Shown in pieces: positions 36,391-45,694 of a stretch of DNA of 64,000 nt. Source of the DNA: Pseudomonadota bacterium (GTDB taxonomy: Bacteria > Pseudomonadota > Alphaproteobacteria > Caulobacterales > Caulobacteraceae); the NCBI GenBank assembly GCA_023428785.1, contig JAEYWU010000067.1, positions 4,024 through 68,023 of the forward strand, read 5' to 3'. A model generated the notes under the pieces. It was not told where the DNA came from, did no database searches, and was given only the letters and a program-made list of their open reading frames with translations. Made by a program: the position numbers and the translations under genes. The stretch's first letter is position 1; every line of letters starts with the position of its first letter.

Positions 36391-37458
36391 TTGGCCGACG
36401 GGACGCCGGACATCGACAAGGTCGCACGGCCTCCACGGGCGGAACTCGTCTATCCGTGCGGGGAGCCGCCTCAGGCTGGCCAAGCTGTGGAGGTGGCGGA
36501 CGGTGTGCTGTGGGTGCGGTCTCCGCTTCCCATGGCCTTGGACCACATCAATCTCTGGGCCCTCAGAGATGGAGACGGCTGGACCATCGTCGACACCGGG
36601 TTGAACTTCCCTGCGGCGCGAGAAGGCTGGGAAGCCGTGTTCGAGGAGCCGCTCGGGGGGCGGCCGGTTAAGCAGGTCATCTGCACCCACATGCATCCCG
36701 ACCACGTCGGGCTGGCAGGCTGGATGACCGAGCGTTTCGGCGCGCCGCTGCTGATGAGCCGGCTGGAATACATAACGATGCGGATGCTGGTGTCCGACAC
36801 CGGCCCGGCCCCCGAGGAGGCCGCGCGGTTCTATCGGTCATGCGGCTGGAGCGAAGCCCAGATTGCGCAATGGCGCGAGCGCTACGGGATGTTCGGCAAG
36901 GGCGTGAGCTCCCCTCCGGTTTCCTATCGCCGGCTCGAAGCCGGTCAGGTCATCGAGATTGATGGGAAACCATGGCGGATGATCGGCGGTGATGGGCATT
37001 CGCCAGAGCACATCTGCCTGCTACGCGAGGCCGATGGGGTCTTCATTTCGGGCGATCAGCTGCTGCCGCGCATCAGCTCGAACGTTTCGATCTGGCCGAC
37101 GGAGCCCGACGCCGACCCTCTGACGGACTGGCTCACCTCGCTGGAGCGATTGAAGTTCGAAGTGCCGGCGGATGTGTTGGTTCTTCCGGCGCACGGTGAG
37201 CCGTTCATGGGCGCGCATGAGCGGCTGGATGCCCTTATCCGCGGCCACGACGTTTCGCTGAAGCGGCTGATCAAGTCGCTGCGCGAACCGAAGAGAGCCA
37301 TCGATGTCTTTGGGTCGCTCTTTGCCCGGCCGATCGGGGACAGCCTGCTGGGCATGGCCACCGGCGAGAGCCTGGCCCATTTGAACTGTCTGGTCCGCAG
37401 GGGGCAGGCTGTGAGGGAAACCGACGCCGAAGGCGTCTGGCGCTGGCGCGCCGTCTGA
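36391..37458 (+). CDS. Metallo-beta-lactamase fold hydrolase
   Basis: The 355-residue protein has the zinc-binding HMHPDHVG (HxHxDH) in the N-terminal half, GDGHSPEH and the GDQLLP strand further on, and a C-terminal helical extension (DVSLKRLIKSL...). The pattern resembles a glyoxalase II-like branch of the fold; the substrate is unknown. The start is TTG 36391 with AAGGAGAC eight bases before it. The enoyl-CoA hydratase gene follows 7 bases after its stop, so they form an operon. Confidence 0.85.
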   Translation: MADGTPDIDKVARPPRAELVYPCGEPPQAGQAVEVADGVLWVRSPLPMALDHINLWALRDGDGWTIVDTGLNFPAAREGWEAVFEEPLGGRPVKQVICTHMHPDHVGLAGWMTERFGAPLLMSRLEYITMRMLVSDTGPAPEEAARFYRSCGWSEAQIAQWRERYGMFGKGVSSPPVSYRRLEAGQVIEIDGKPWRMIGGDGHSPEHICLLREADGVFISGDQLLPRISSNVSIWPTEPDADPLTDWLTSLERLKFEVPADVLVLPAHGEPFMGAHERLDALIRGHDVSLKRLIKSLREPKRAIDVFGSLFARPIGDSLLGMATGESLAHLNCLVRRGQAVRETDAEGVWRWRAV

Positions 37459-37465
37459 GGAAACC

Positions 37466-38236
37466 ATGAGCCATATCAAGACTGAAACGACAGACGGTAT
37501 CCTGACGATCAGCCTGGATCGCGCGGACAAGAAGAATGCGATCACCCAGGCCATGTACGCGGATCTGGCGGCGGCGGTGAACGCGGGGCAGGCCGATCCG
37601 GCGGTGCGGGTGATCCTTTTCCGGGCCGAGGGCGACAGCTTTTCGGCCGGGAATGACATCGGCGATTTCGCGACCATCGCCATGGGGGGAAAGCGCCCGG
37701 GTGACATGGCTGTGTTCGAGTTCCTCAAGGCCGTGGCCTATCTCGACAAGCCGGCGGTGGCTTCGGTGAAGGGGCGGGCGGTCGGCATCGGCCTGACGCT
37801 TCTGCTGCATTGCGACCTCGTCGTGGTTTCGGAGGACGCGCTGCTGTCGACGCCGTTTGTGAACCTGGCGCTGGCGCCGGAGGCGGCTTCGACGCTGCTG
37901 CTGCCGATGGTCATCGGCCATCAGCGGGCCTTCGAGATGTTCGCCTTGGGAGAGCCAATCGACGGAAAGACGGCTCATGCCTGGGGGCTGGCGAACCGGT
38001 GCGTGCCGGCCGATCAGGCGGACGGCGAGGCGCTGCGGCTGGCGCAGGCGCTGGCGGCGCGGGCGCCGGGCTCGCTGGCGGGCACTAAGAAGCTGATGCG
38101 CGATGCGGAGCGGCTTTGGGCCCTGATGCAGCAGGAGGGCGAGGTCTTCGGCGCTCAGATGCTGAGCCCTGAGGCGCGTGAGGCCTTCACCGCCTTCTTC
38201 GAGAAACGGCCCCCGAATTTCGCCTCGGTGGGCTAG
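37466..38236 (+). CDS. Enoyl-CoA hydratase/isomerase
   Basis: The 256-residue crotonase protein has the N-terminal DGILTISLDRADKKNAIT, an oxyanion loop in DSFSAGNDIGDF, and GRAVGIGLTLLLHCDLVV. A glutamate pair of the hydratase type is not clear: NLALAPEAASTLLLP carries one candidate acid, so isomerase or another crotonase activity is possible. It is downstream of the MBL-fold hydrolase. Confidence 0.88.
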   Translation: MSHIKTETTDGILTISLDRADKKNAITQAMYADLAAAVNAGQADPAVRVILFRAEGDSFSAGNDIGDFATIAMGGKRPGDMAVFEFLKAVAYLDKPAVASVKGRAVGIGLTLLLHCDLVVVSEDALLSTPFVNLALAPEAASTLLLPMVIGHQRAFEMFALGEPIDGKTAHAWGLANRCVPADQADGEALRLAQALAARAPGSLAGTKKLMRDAERLWALMQQEGEVFGAQMLSPEAREAFTAFFEKRPPNFASVG

Positions 38237-38580
38237 CGGCGAGGACCAAGGTTCCACGGTGGACGAAATAGTCCGAACCTCCGCCGTGGATGCGGGCGTC
38301 TGGAACAGGGTGTCGCGTCGCTGAAGCGCGGCGCGAGCAATGCCGGAATGTCAAAGACCGCAAGGCCGGCCCGAAACTTCAGTCCATCCTCTCGAAGATC
38401 ATAGTCAGAGGCCATCCGACGGGGGTCTCGAGCCCTCGATGCCCTACTTTTTTGGGCGAGAAGGTCGGGATTACACGCCGAAATGTAGACTGTATCGGTC
38501 GACACCGGCCGCGCCTCGAAACCCGGCGCTACAATTGCATCTTGGCGTGCGCCGGGTTCGGCCTTAAGGGGCCGCCTCCC
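38237..38580. other. 344-base gap, lower G+C, no confident gene
   Basis: A 90-codon minus-strand frame (38233-38505, GTG start) is open but has mixed third positions (many A/T), unlike its neighbours, and no recognisable product. The stretch also carries a run of six T at about 38448-38453 and, near 38530, GCTACAAT, which fits a Caulobacter-type -10. It probably holds the promoter of the following GNAT gene. Confidence 0.35.
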
Positions 38581-39066
38581 ATGACCGACGTCGCCCTGCA
38601 GCCCGCGATCATCGCCGAAGAGACGCCGTTCGACGCGGCGGCGATCGAGCGCGTGGTGGATGCGGCCTTCGGGCCGGGCCGGTTCGTCAAGACGGCGGAG
38701 CGCCTGCGGGAAGGCTCCGAGCCGATCGCCGGGCTGGTCGCGCGGGCCGGGCGCGAGCTGATCGGCTCGGTTCGCCTGTGGCCGATTACGGTCGGCGAGG
38801 TTCCGGCGGCATTCCTCGGCCCTATCGCGGTGGAGGCCGAATGGCGCAGCGGGCGGATCGGGGCGGCGCTGGTCGAGGCCTGTATCGAACGGGCGCGGAC
38901 GCTAGGCTTCGCAGGCATTCTGCTGGTGGGTGACGCGCCGTATTTCGGGCGGTTCGGTTTCGAGGCCGCGCCGCTGGCGAGCCTGCCGGGGCCGGTGGAT
39001 CAGCGCCGGGTCCTATGGCTGAGCCTGGATGGATCGGTCGGCGAAGGGCCGGTCGCGCGCGACTGA
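38581..39066 (+). CDS. GNAT family N-acetyltransferase (YhbS-like)
   Basis: The 161-residue protein shows the GNAT core: ELIGSVRLWPITVGEVPAAF, then LGPIAVEAEWRSGRIGAALV with the acetyl-CoA loop, and the C-terminal GILLVGDAPYFGRFGFEAAP. The last pattern, DAPYFGRFGF, is that of the YhbS-type GNAT subgroup. The substrate is unknown. It stands alone before the DUF1285 operon. Confidence 0.85.
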   Translation: MTDVALQPAIIAEETPFDAAAIERVVDAAFGPGRFVKTAERLREGSEPIAGLVARAGRELIGSVRLWPITVGEVPAAFLGPIAVEAEWRSGRIGAALVEACIERARTLGFAGILLVGDAPYFGRFGFEAAPLASLPGPVDQRRVLWLSLDGSVGEGPVARD

Positions 39067-39107
39067 AAGCCCTTGCCGTTCGGCGGCGGGCCTTCCACCT
39101 TCCGGAC

Positions 39108-39650
39108 ATGAACATCCTAGGAGCCCTGCCGGCCGGACTGATCGGGATCGCCGAAGCGGCGAAACGCGCGCTGCCGCCCGTGCACCTGTGGAATCCCGAC
39201 CATTGCGGCGAGATCGACATCGTCATTCGGGCCGACGGGGTGTGGATGCATGAGGGCTCGCCGATCGGCCGCAAGGAGCTGGTGCGGCTGTTCTCGACGG
39301 TGCTGCGGCTTGATCCCGACGGCTATCACCTGGTCACGCCGGTCGAGAAGCTGAGGATCCGGGTCGAGGACGCGCCGTTCCGGGCCATCGCCTGTGCGCG
39401 TCAGGGCGATGATCTGGTCTTCGTGACCGACGTCGGCGACGAGACAGTGGCCGGGCCCGACAACCCGATCCGGGTCGAGATCAACGAGGATGGAACGCCA
39501 CGCCCCTATGTCCATGTGCGGCGCGGTCTGGAGGCCCGGATCGAGCGGGCCATCTTCTATGATCTGGTCGAGGCGGCCGAACGAAACGACGAGGGTGAGC
39601 TGGTTCTGCGGTCCGGCGGCGCCGACTTCGTGCTGGGGCGCGATACGTGA
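39108..39650 (+). CDS. DUF1285 protein
   Basis: The 180-residue soluble protein has the DUF1285 features PPVHLWNPDHCGEIDIVIRA, DGVWMHEGSPIGRKELVRLF and DGYHLVTPVEKLRIRVEDAP. The function is not known. It is the first of a five-gene overlapping operon with a CoA pyrophosphatase-type Nudix enzyme and the CCA transferase. The start used is ATG 39108. Confidence 0.88.
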   Translation: MNILGALPAGLIGIAEAAKRALPPVHLWNPDHCGEIDIVIRADGVWMHEGSPIGRKELVRLFSTVLRLDPDGYHLVTPVEKLRIRVEDAPFRAIACARQGDDLVFVTDVGDETVAGPDNPIRVEINEDGTPRPYVHVRRGLEARIERAIFYDLVEAAERNDEGELVLRSGGADFVLGRDT

Positions 39651-40294
39651 CGCCGACGCTGCTGGAAGAACGGCTGAGGTCCGTGCTGGACCCGATCGAT
39701 TCCTGGTCGGAGGCGCAGGCGCCCGCGCGTTCGGACTATGACCTCAATCCGGAAATGCGGCCGGCCAGCCGGGTGCTGCGTCAGGCGGCCGTCCTGGTGC
39801 CGATCGTCGTGCGAGCCGAGGGCGCAACCGTGCTGCTAACCCGCCGGTCGGACACCTTGAACAGCCACACCGGACAGGTGGCGTTTCCCGGCGGCCGCCT
39901 CGACTCCGGCGAGACGGCGCTGCAGGCGGCGCTGCGAGAGGCGCACGAGGAGATCGGCCTGCTGCCCGAACGGCTGCGGCCCATCGGCCTGTCGGATTCG
40001 CATGAGACGGGGACCGGGTTCCGCGTGACGCCGGTGGTGGCGATGCTGGAGCCGCCGTTCGACCTGACGCTCAATCCAGACGAGGTCGCGGATGTCTTCG
40101 AGACTCCGTGGGACTTCCTGATGGACGAAGCCAATCACCGGCGCGAATCCATGATCTGGCAGGGGGCGGAACGGTTCTTCTGGGCGATGCCGTGGGATGA
40201 CGCTGGGATCGAGCGCTACATCTGGGGCGCCACCGCCGGGATGATCCGGGCGCTGCGCACACGCTTCACGCGGGCCGACGAGGACGCGGCATGA
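39647..40294 (+). CDS. Nudix hydrolase, CoA pyrophosphatase type
   Basis: The 215-residue protein has a canonical Nudix box: GGRLDSGETALQAALREAHE followed by EIGL. The preceding LNSHTGQVAFPGG is the UPF0035-like stretch found in CoA pyrophosphatases (NudL). CoA degradation to 3',5'-ADP and phosphopantetheine is therefore the likely activity. The start is GTG 39647, overlapping the DUF1285 stop (GTGA); it overlaps the CCA gene by ATGA. Confidence 0.9.
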   Translation: MTPTLLEERLRSVLDPIDSWSEAQAPARSDYDLNPEMRPASRVLRQAAVLVPIVVRAEGATVLLTRRSDTLNSHTGQVAFPGGRLDSGETALQAALREAHEEIGLLPERLRPIGLSDSHETGTGFRVTPVVAMLEPPFDLTLNPDEVADVFETPWDFLMDEANHRRESMIWQGAERFFWAMPWDDAGIERYIWGATAGMIRALRTRFTRADEDAA

Positions 40295-41502
40295 CCCGGC
40301 TGGAGGGACAAGGGTGGCTGGAGGCGCCGGCTACGGTGGCCGTCATCGACGCGCTGGCATCGGCTGGCGGCGACGGCCGCTTCGTGGGCGGGTGCGTGCG
40401 TGACGCCCTGATTGGTCGCGCGGTCGCCGATATCGATATCGCCACGCCCCTGCCGCCCGAGGCCGTGGTGCGGGCCGTGACGCTGGCGGGTCTGAAGGCT
40501 GTGCCGACCGGAATCGAGCACGGCACCGTCACTGTGGTCAGCGGCGGGCGTCCGTTCGAGGTGACGACCCTGAGGCGCGATGTCTCGACCGACGGGCGAC
40601 GCGCGACGGTGGCCTTTACCGAGGACTGGGCCGAGGACGCCGCGCGGCGCGATTTTCGCCTGAACGCCCTCTATGCGGACCGGCACGGTCAGGTCTTCGA
40701 CCCGACGGGGCAGGGGGTCGATGACGCGCGGCAGGGGCTGATCATCTTCGTAGGCGAGCCCGAGCGGCGCATCCGCGAGGACTATCTGCGCATTCTGCGG
40801 TTTTTCCGGTTCCGGTCCTGGTTCGGGCGGGGCGCACCCGATGCAGCGGCGCTGACGGCGTGCTCCGACCTGAAGGACGGGCTGAGGCAACTGTCGGCCG
40901 AGCGGGTCTCGACCGAGCTCCTGAAGCTGCTGGCCGCGCCGGACCCGAGGGATTCGGTCGCCCTCATGCAGGAGACGGGGGTCCTGCCGGTCATTCTTCC
41001 CTGGTGGCAGGACAGCGGCCTGTTCGAAGCCATGGCCGTCATCAGCCCGGACCCGATCCTGAGGCTTTCCAGCCTGTTGCCGACGGATGCCGAGACCGTG
41101 CGTCAGGCGGCGGAAGCCCTGAGGCTGTCCAACGCCCAGAAGAGCCGGCTGGTGGAGGCCTTGCCGGACAGCGAAGTCATCGTGCCGGACATGGGTGAGC
41201 GGGCCGCGCGTGCAGCGCTGTACCGGTTGGGCCGCCAGGCGTTTCGCGACCGGCTGGCGCGGGCTTGGGCGGCGGCGCCCAATCAGGGGGAGGCGGCACG
41301 CGCCCTGATGGCGACGGCTGATGGCTGGACCCGACCGGCCTTTCCGATCACCGGTGCGGACCTGAAGGCGGCGGGGATCAGCCCGAGCCCGGCCATGGGG
41401 CGTATCCTGACGGATCTGGAAAGCTGGTGGGTGGCCGAGGATTTCCCCGATGTGGGGCTGGAGGGCCGTCTGGCGGCCCTGATCCAGGAGAGCCAGCCAT
41501 GA
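40291..41502 (+). CDS. CCA tRNA nucleotidyltransferase
   Basis: The enzyme adds or repairs the 3'-CCA of tRNAs. The 403-residue protein has the class II nucleotidyltransferase motifs: GGCVRD with the flexible loop, the catalytic DIDIAT, the RRDFRLNALY motif and RIREDYLRILRFFRF. The C-terminal half is a helical tRNA-binding region typical of alphaproteobacterial enzymes. It is translationally coupled on both sides (ATGA overlaps). Confidence 0.93.
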   Translation: MTRLEGQGWLEAPATVAVIDALASAGGDGRFVGGCVRDALIGRAVADIDIATPLPPEAVVRAVTLAGLKAVPTGIEHGTVTVVSGGRPFEVTTLRRDVSTDGRRATVAFTEDWAEDAARRDFRLNALYADRHGQVFDPTGQGVDDARQGLIIFVGEPERRIREDYLRILRFFRFRSWFGRGAPDAAALTACSDLKDGLRQLSAERVSTELLKLLAAPDPRDSVALMQETGVLPVILPWWQDSGLFEAMAVISPDPILRLSSLLPTDAETVRQAAEALRLSNAQKSRLVEALPDSEVIVPDMGERAARAALYRLGRQAFRDRLARAWAAAPNQGEAARALMATADGWTRPAFPITGADLKAAGISPSPAMGRILTDLESWWVAEDFPDVGLEGRLAALIQESQP

Positions 41503-41900
41503 CCGAGGGATATTCCGGCAAGCCTCTGGCCGAGAAGCTGGGCGTGCGTGACGGCGACACTCTGGCCGTGATGGACGCACCTACTGCCTATGCGTCGTGG
41601 GTCGAGCCGCTGCCGACGGGGGCGACGCTGATCGACGGACCGGACCCCGAGGCGCGCATCCTGCACCTGTTTGTGCGCAATCGGGCCGACCTGGAGCACA
41701 AGATGCACGCGGCCTTCGGGCATCGGCCCGAGAGCGGCATGGTCTGGGTCAGCTGGCCCAAGAAGAGCTCAAAGCTGTTCGAGGACCTGACCGAAGACGG
41801 CTTGCGTGAGGTGATCCTGCCGACCGGCTGGGTGGACGTGAAGGTCTGCGCGGTGGATGCCGACTGGTCAGGCCTGAAGTTTGTGAGGAGACGAGCTTGA
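41499..41900 (+). CDS. DUF3052 family protein
   Basis: The 133-residue soluble protein starts TEGYSGKPLAEKLGVRDGDT and contains WVSWPKKSSKLFEDLTEDGL and a final strand WSGLKFVRRR. This matches the DUF3052 domain, whose role is unknown. It overlaps the CCA gene by ATGA and the amidotransferase start by TTGA. Confidence 0.85.
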   Translation: MTEGYSGKPLAEKLGVRDGDTLAVMDAPTAYASWVEPLPTGATLIDGPDPEARILHLFVRNRADLEHKMHAAFGHRPESGMVWVSWPKKSSKLFEDLTEDGLREVILPTGWVDVKVCAVDADWSGLKFVRRRA

Positions 41901-42610
41901 AGATCGCGATCCTGAAGACGGGCGCGCCGCCGCCGGAGCTGGAGGCGCGCTTCGGCGGCTATCCGGAAATGATGCAGGCGCTGATCGGCGAGGATCATGC
42001 CTATGAGGTTTTCGATGTGCGCGAGGGGCCCTTGCCGGACCATGGAGCGCACCACGGGGTGATCGTCACCGGCTCGCCGTCGGGCGTCTATGACGGGGAC
42101 GCGTGGATCGCGGAGCTGAAGATGTGGCTGGTCGGGGCGCTGGGGCGCTGTCGGATGGTCGGTATCTGCTTCGGGCATCAGGTGATGGCCTCGGCCTTCG
42201 GCGGCGAGGTGCGCAAGTCCGAGAAGGGTTGGGGGATTGGCCTGCACGAGCACGAAGTGGTGGCCGGTCACGACTGGATGGAACCGCCGGCGGAGAGCCT
42301 GCGGTTGCCGGTCTCGCATCAGGATCAGGTGGTCTATCGGGGCCAGTCGACCTTCGTGACCCTGTCGAGTGAGTTCTGTCCCTATGCCGGTCTGAGCTAC
42401 GGCGCGGACGCCATGAGCTTCCAGGGACACCCTGAGTTCACGCCCGAGTTCGCCCAGGCCCTGATCGAGGCGCGGCGGGGGACGCGATATGCCGACGCCT
42501 TCGCGGACGCGGCGATCGCCAGCCTGGATGAGGACAACGACCGCGAGGTGGCGGCGGAGTGGATTCGCACCTTCCTAGCCATGCCGGTGACTGGCGAAGG
42601 GCGGATCTAG
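41897..42610 (+). CDS. Class I glutamine amidotransferase-like protein
   Basis: The 237-residue protein has the triad of the class I fold: nucleophile Cys in [15 protein letters not shown], and the His-Glu pair in FQGHPEF. This is the free-standing type; the acceptor enzyme is not known. The start is TTG 41897 with GAGGAGA just upstream, and it overlaps the DUF3052 stop. The stop is shared with that of hemF (CTAG). Confidence 0.88.
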   Translation: MKIAILKTGAPPPELEARFGGYPEMMQALIGEDHAYEVFDVREGPLPDHGAHHGVIVTGSPSGVYDGDAWIAELKMWLVGALGRCRMVGICFGHQVMASAFGGEVRKSEKGWGIGLHEHEVVAGHDWMEPPAESLRLPVSHQDQVVYRGQSTFVTLSSEFCPYAGLSYGADAMSFQGHPEFTPEFAQALIEARRGTRYADAFADAAIASLDEDNDREVAAEWIRTFLAMPVTGEGRI

Positions 42611-43500
42611 GGCCACTTCACCTCGGGCGGCATGGAGCTGAGGATGGAGTCCACATTGCCACCCGTTTTGAGGCCGAACATCGTGCCGCGGTCGTAGAGC
42701 AGATTGAACTCGACATAGCGGCCGCGGCGGATCAGTTGCTCGTCGCGCTCGGCGGGGGTCCAGGGCTGGGCCATGCGGCCGCGCACGATGGCCGTGTAGC
42801 TGTTCAGGAAAGCCATGCCGACGTCGCGGGTGAAGCCGAAGTCGCGGGCGAAGTCGCCACTGTCGTGGTGGTCGTAGAAGATGCCGCCGATACCGCGCGG
42901 CTCGTTGCGGTGGGGCAGGAAGAAATACTCGTCGCACCAGGCTTTGTACTTCGCATGCCAGGCCGGGTCGTGGGCGTCGCAGGCGGCCTGCATGGCGGCG
43001 TGAAAGGCGACGGCGTCGGGATTGTCCTGGGTGCGCTGGGCGTTCAGGACCGGCGTCAAGTCGCCGCCGCCGCCGAACCAGCTCTTCGTCGTCGAGATCA
43101 GCCGCGTGTTCATATGGGCGGCCGGGACGTGCGGGTTGCGCGGATGGATGATCACGCTGACGCCTGTGGCGTGGAAACGCGGGTCCTCATCGGCGCCGGG
43201 GACGTTCTTGGCGAACTCGGGCGAGAACTCGCCCCAGACCGTCGAGACATGGACGCCGGCCTTTTCGAAGACACGGCCGCGCAGCATGGAGGCGATACCG
43301 CCGCCGCCGTCGCCGTCGCGCTTCCAGGGCGTGCGTTCGAAGCGGCACGCAGCGCCGGGATAGAGGGCGGGATCAGCGGCATCCTCGATGGCCTCGAGCG
43401 CCTCGCAGAGCTGGTCGCGGAAGGTCTCGAACCAGGCGCGGGCGATTTCCTGGCGTTCGGGAAGGTCGAGGTCGAGGGTCATGGGCGGGGCTTCAAGCAT
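42607..43500 (-). CDS. hemF: Oxygen-dependent coproporphyrinogen III oxidase
   Basis: HemF oxidises coproporphyrinogen III to protoporphyrinogen IX with O2. The 297-residue protein has the family signatures [36 protein letters not shown], and the C-terminal [16 protein letters not shown]. The start could be ATG 43500 or ATG 43482 ([11 protein letters not shown]); neither has a strong ribosome site. It is convergent with the amidotransferase. Confidence 0.95.
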   Translation of the reverse strand: MLEAPPMTLDLDLPERQEIARAWFETFRDQLCEALEAIEDAADPALYPGAACRFERTPWKRDGDGGGGIASMLRGRVFEKAGVHVSTVWGEFSPEFAKNVPGADEDPRFHATGVSVIIHPRNPHVPAAHMNTRLISTTKSWFGGGGDLTPVLNAQRTQDNPDAVAFHAAMQAACDAHDPAWHAKYKAWCDEYFFLPHRNEPRGIGGIFYDHHDSGDFARDFGFTRDVGMAFLNSYTAIVRGRMAQPWTPAERDEQLIRRGRYVEFNLLYDRGTMFGLKTGGNVDSILSSMPPEVKWP

Positions 43501-43722
43501 AGGGGAGAGGCCGCGTCACCTCCGGGCGGTCACGGAGGTGGCTGGAGCGGACGATCGGGACTCCGAAAACACCGTCCACCTCGTCCGGGCAATAGGACCC
43601 GGCGGTTTGCATCGGGCGATGATGAAGGACGGGCGGCGTGCGGGCGCGAAAGGGCCGCGCGCCCAGGCGTTTCGCTGAGCACGCAAGGCGGCTAGTGTCT
43701 TTTCGAACGGGGAAATTCTCTC

Positions 43723-44979
43723 ATGACTCGCTTGCTCGCGCTCAGCGCCGCCATCGCCGCCTTCGCAGTACCCGCCGCCGCCCAGGACGAAGCGGCGCGG
43801 GTGAGGGCGGTGCTGGAGGCCACGCCCCTGATCGACGGGCATAACGATCTGCCGTGGCAGGTAGCGAGCCGGTGGGGCGGCGATGCGCGCCAGCTGGACC
43901 TGACGCAGGACCTGACGCAGCTGGAACCGCGGATGCACACCGACATCGCCCGGCTGCGCGCCGGCGGGGTCGGGGGGCAGTTCTGGTCGGTCTATGTGCC
44001 GGCCTCGATGGAGGGGCCCGAGGCCGCCGCCCAGGTGATGCGGCAGATCGATCTGGTGCGAGAACTGGTCCGGCGTCATCCCGACACCTTCGCCATGGCC
44101 TATACGGCCGACGACATCGAGCGGGCCCATCGGGAAGGGCGGATCGCCTCGCTGATCGGCATGGAGGGCGGCAACGCCCTGGACAATTCGCTGGGGGTGC
44201 TTCGGTCCTTCTATGAGCTGGGCGCCCGCTACATCACCCTGACCCATTCGGCGAACCTGGACTGGGCCGACGCCTCGACGGATACGGCGGTCCATGACGG
44301 CCTGACGCCGTTTGGGGTGGCGGTGGTGCGCGAGATGAACCGGCTGGGGATGCTGGTGGACATTTCGCACGTCTCCGAAGCGACGATGAACGACGTGCTG
44401 GACGCGACACGCGCGCCGGTGATCTTTTCGCACTCATCGGCCTTCGCCCTGGCCGACACGCCCCGCAATGTGCCCGACGCGGTGCTGCGGCGGGTGACGG
44501 AGAACGGCGGGGTGGTGATGGTCACCTTCGTGCCGAGCTTCATCTCGCAGGAAATCAGGGACTGGAGCCGCCAGCGGGCCGCCGAAGGCGAACGACTGGC
44601 CGCGACGGGTCTCGATGAAGCCGGGGTGGCTGCAGGCCTGACAGCGTGGGCCGCCGATCATCCGGCGCCGGTCGCGACCCTGAGCCAGGTCGCGGACCAT
44701 ATCGAGCACATCCGTGATGTCGCCGGGATCGACCATGTCGGTATCGGCGGGGACTTCGACGGCATCGAATCGACGGTCGAGGGGCTGGACGGGGTCGAGG
44801 ACTATCCGGCGCTGCTGGAAGAGCTGGCGCGGCGGGGCTGGTCCGATGAGGACATGGCCAAGCTGGCCGGCGGCAACGTCCTGAGGGTCATGCGCCGGGT
44901 CGAGGCCGTCGCGGCGGAGCTGGCCGACGAGCCCGCCAACTATGCGACCCTCGCCGAACTGGACGGTTTGGCCGAGTAG
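43723..44979 (+). CDS. Membrane dipeptidase, peptidase family M19, with signal peptide
   Basis: The 418-residue protein begins with a signal peptide (MTRLLALSAAIAAFAVPAAA). The M19 metal ligands are visible: LIDGHNDLPW (H and D), IGMEGGNAL (bridging Glu), DISHVS, FSHSSAFAL and IGGDFDGIE. Renal-dipeptidase-like enzymes cleave dipeptides, including those of D-amino acids, in the periplasm. The gene stands alone between hemF and petA. Confidence 0.93.
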   Translation: MTRLLALSAAIAAFAVPAAAQDEAARVRAVLEATPLIDGHNDLPWQVASRWGGDARQLDLTQDLTQLEPRMHTDIARLRAGGVGGQFWSVYVPASMEGPEAAAQVMRQIDLVRELVRRHPDTFAMAYTADDIERAHREGRIASLIGMEGGNALDNSLGVLRSFYELGARYITLTHSANLDWADASTDTAVHDGLTPFGVAVVREMNRLGMLVDISHVSEATMNDVLDATRAPVIFSHSSAFALADTPRNVPDAVLRRVTENGGVVMVTFVPSFISQEIRDWSRQRAAEGERLAATGLDEAGVAAGLTAWAADHPAPVATLSQVADHIEHIRDVAGIDHVGIGGDFDGIESTVEGLDGVEDYPALLEELARRGWSDEDMAKLAGGNVLRVMRRVEAVAAELADEPANYATLAELDGLAE

Positions 44980-45149
44980 TTGAGAGCTGGTCGCAACTGG
45001 AACGCCGGTCTGTCGTCATGGCGCCGCTTTCGGACGATTGCCCGGTTGAAAAAGCAGCGGGCGGGCTCTAATCCCGGTCCCACTTGTGGCTATTTGCGGC
45101 GGCGAGGATGCGTGCGCGTGTCCGGCCGTCCCTTGCGAAGGTGGGCTCT

Positions 45150-45686
45150 GTGACCGAACAGGTCGTTCACGACGGCGGCGGCGATCCGAATCGTCGCGAC
45201 TTCATTCACATCGCGGCCGGTGCGGCCGCGGTCGGCGCGGGGGCTGCCTGCCTCTGGCCGCTGATCAACCAGATGAACCCGGCGGCCGACACCGTCGCGC
45301 TCTCGTCGATCGAATTCGACCTGACCAAGGTGGCCGAGGGCTCCCAGGTGGTGGTTCGCTGGCAGGGCAAGCCGGTGTTCGTGCGCTACCGCACCGCCGA
45401 GGAGATCCAGGAAGCGGAACAGACCCCGCTTTCGGCCCTGAAGGACCCCCAGACCGACGAAGATCGCGTCAAGGCCGGCCACGAGCAGTATCTGGTCGTC
45501 GTCGGCTCGTGCACGCACCTCGGTTGCGTGCCGACCTTCGGCACTGGCGACTTCGGCGGCTGGTTCTGCCCCTGCCACGGTTCGCACTACGACACCTCGG
45601 GACGCATTCGTAAGGGCCCGGCGCCGCTGAACCTAGTGGTGCCCGAGTACGAATACCTGTCCGACACTTCCATCCGGATCGGCTGA
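45150..45686 (+). CDS. petA: Ubiquinol-cytochrome c reductase iron-sulfur subunit (Rieske)
   Basis: The Rieske subunit of complex III passes electrons from ubiquinol to cytochrome c1. The 178-residue product has a Tat-like DPNRRDFIH followed by a membrane anchor ([17 protein letters not shown]), and the 2Fe-2S motifs CTHLGC and [10 protein letters not shown] chose GTG 45150 because it puts the twin-arginine motif at the right distance. petB starts 9 bases later. A weak TTGAAA...TCTAAT pair at about 45046-45072 could be its promoter. Confidence 0.95.
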   Translation: MTEQVVHDGGGDPNRRDFIHIAAGAAAVGAGAACLWPLINQMNPAADTVALSSIEFDLTKVAEGSQVVVRWQGKPVFVRYRTAEEIQEAEQTPLSALKDPQTDEDRVKAGHEQYLVVVGSCTHLGCVPTFGTGDFGGWFCPCHGSHYDTSGRIRKGPAPLNLVVPEYEYLSDTSIRIG

Positions 45687-45694
45687 GGTCAGAA

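Noticed and set aside
38233..38505. 90-codon minus-strand frame after the enoyl-CoA hydratase
   Set aside because: Third positions are mixed, it has no recognisable family, and its start is a bare GTG; reported only as part of the gap.
44980..45149. Clear promoter for petABC
   Set aside because: TTGAAA and TCTAAT are only 15 bases apart, too weak to list as its own feature.
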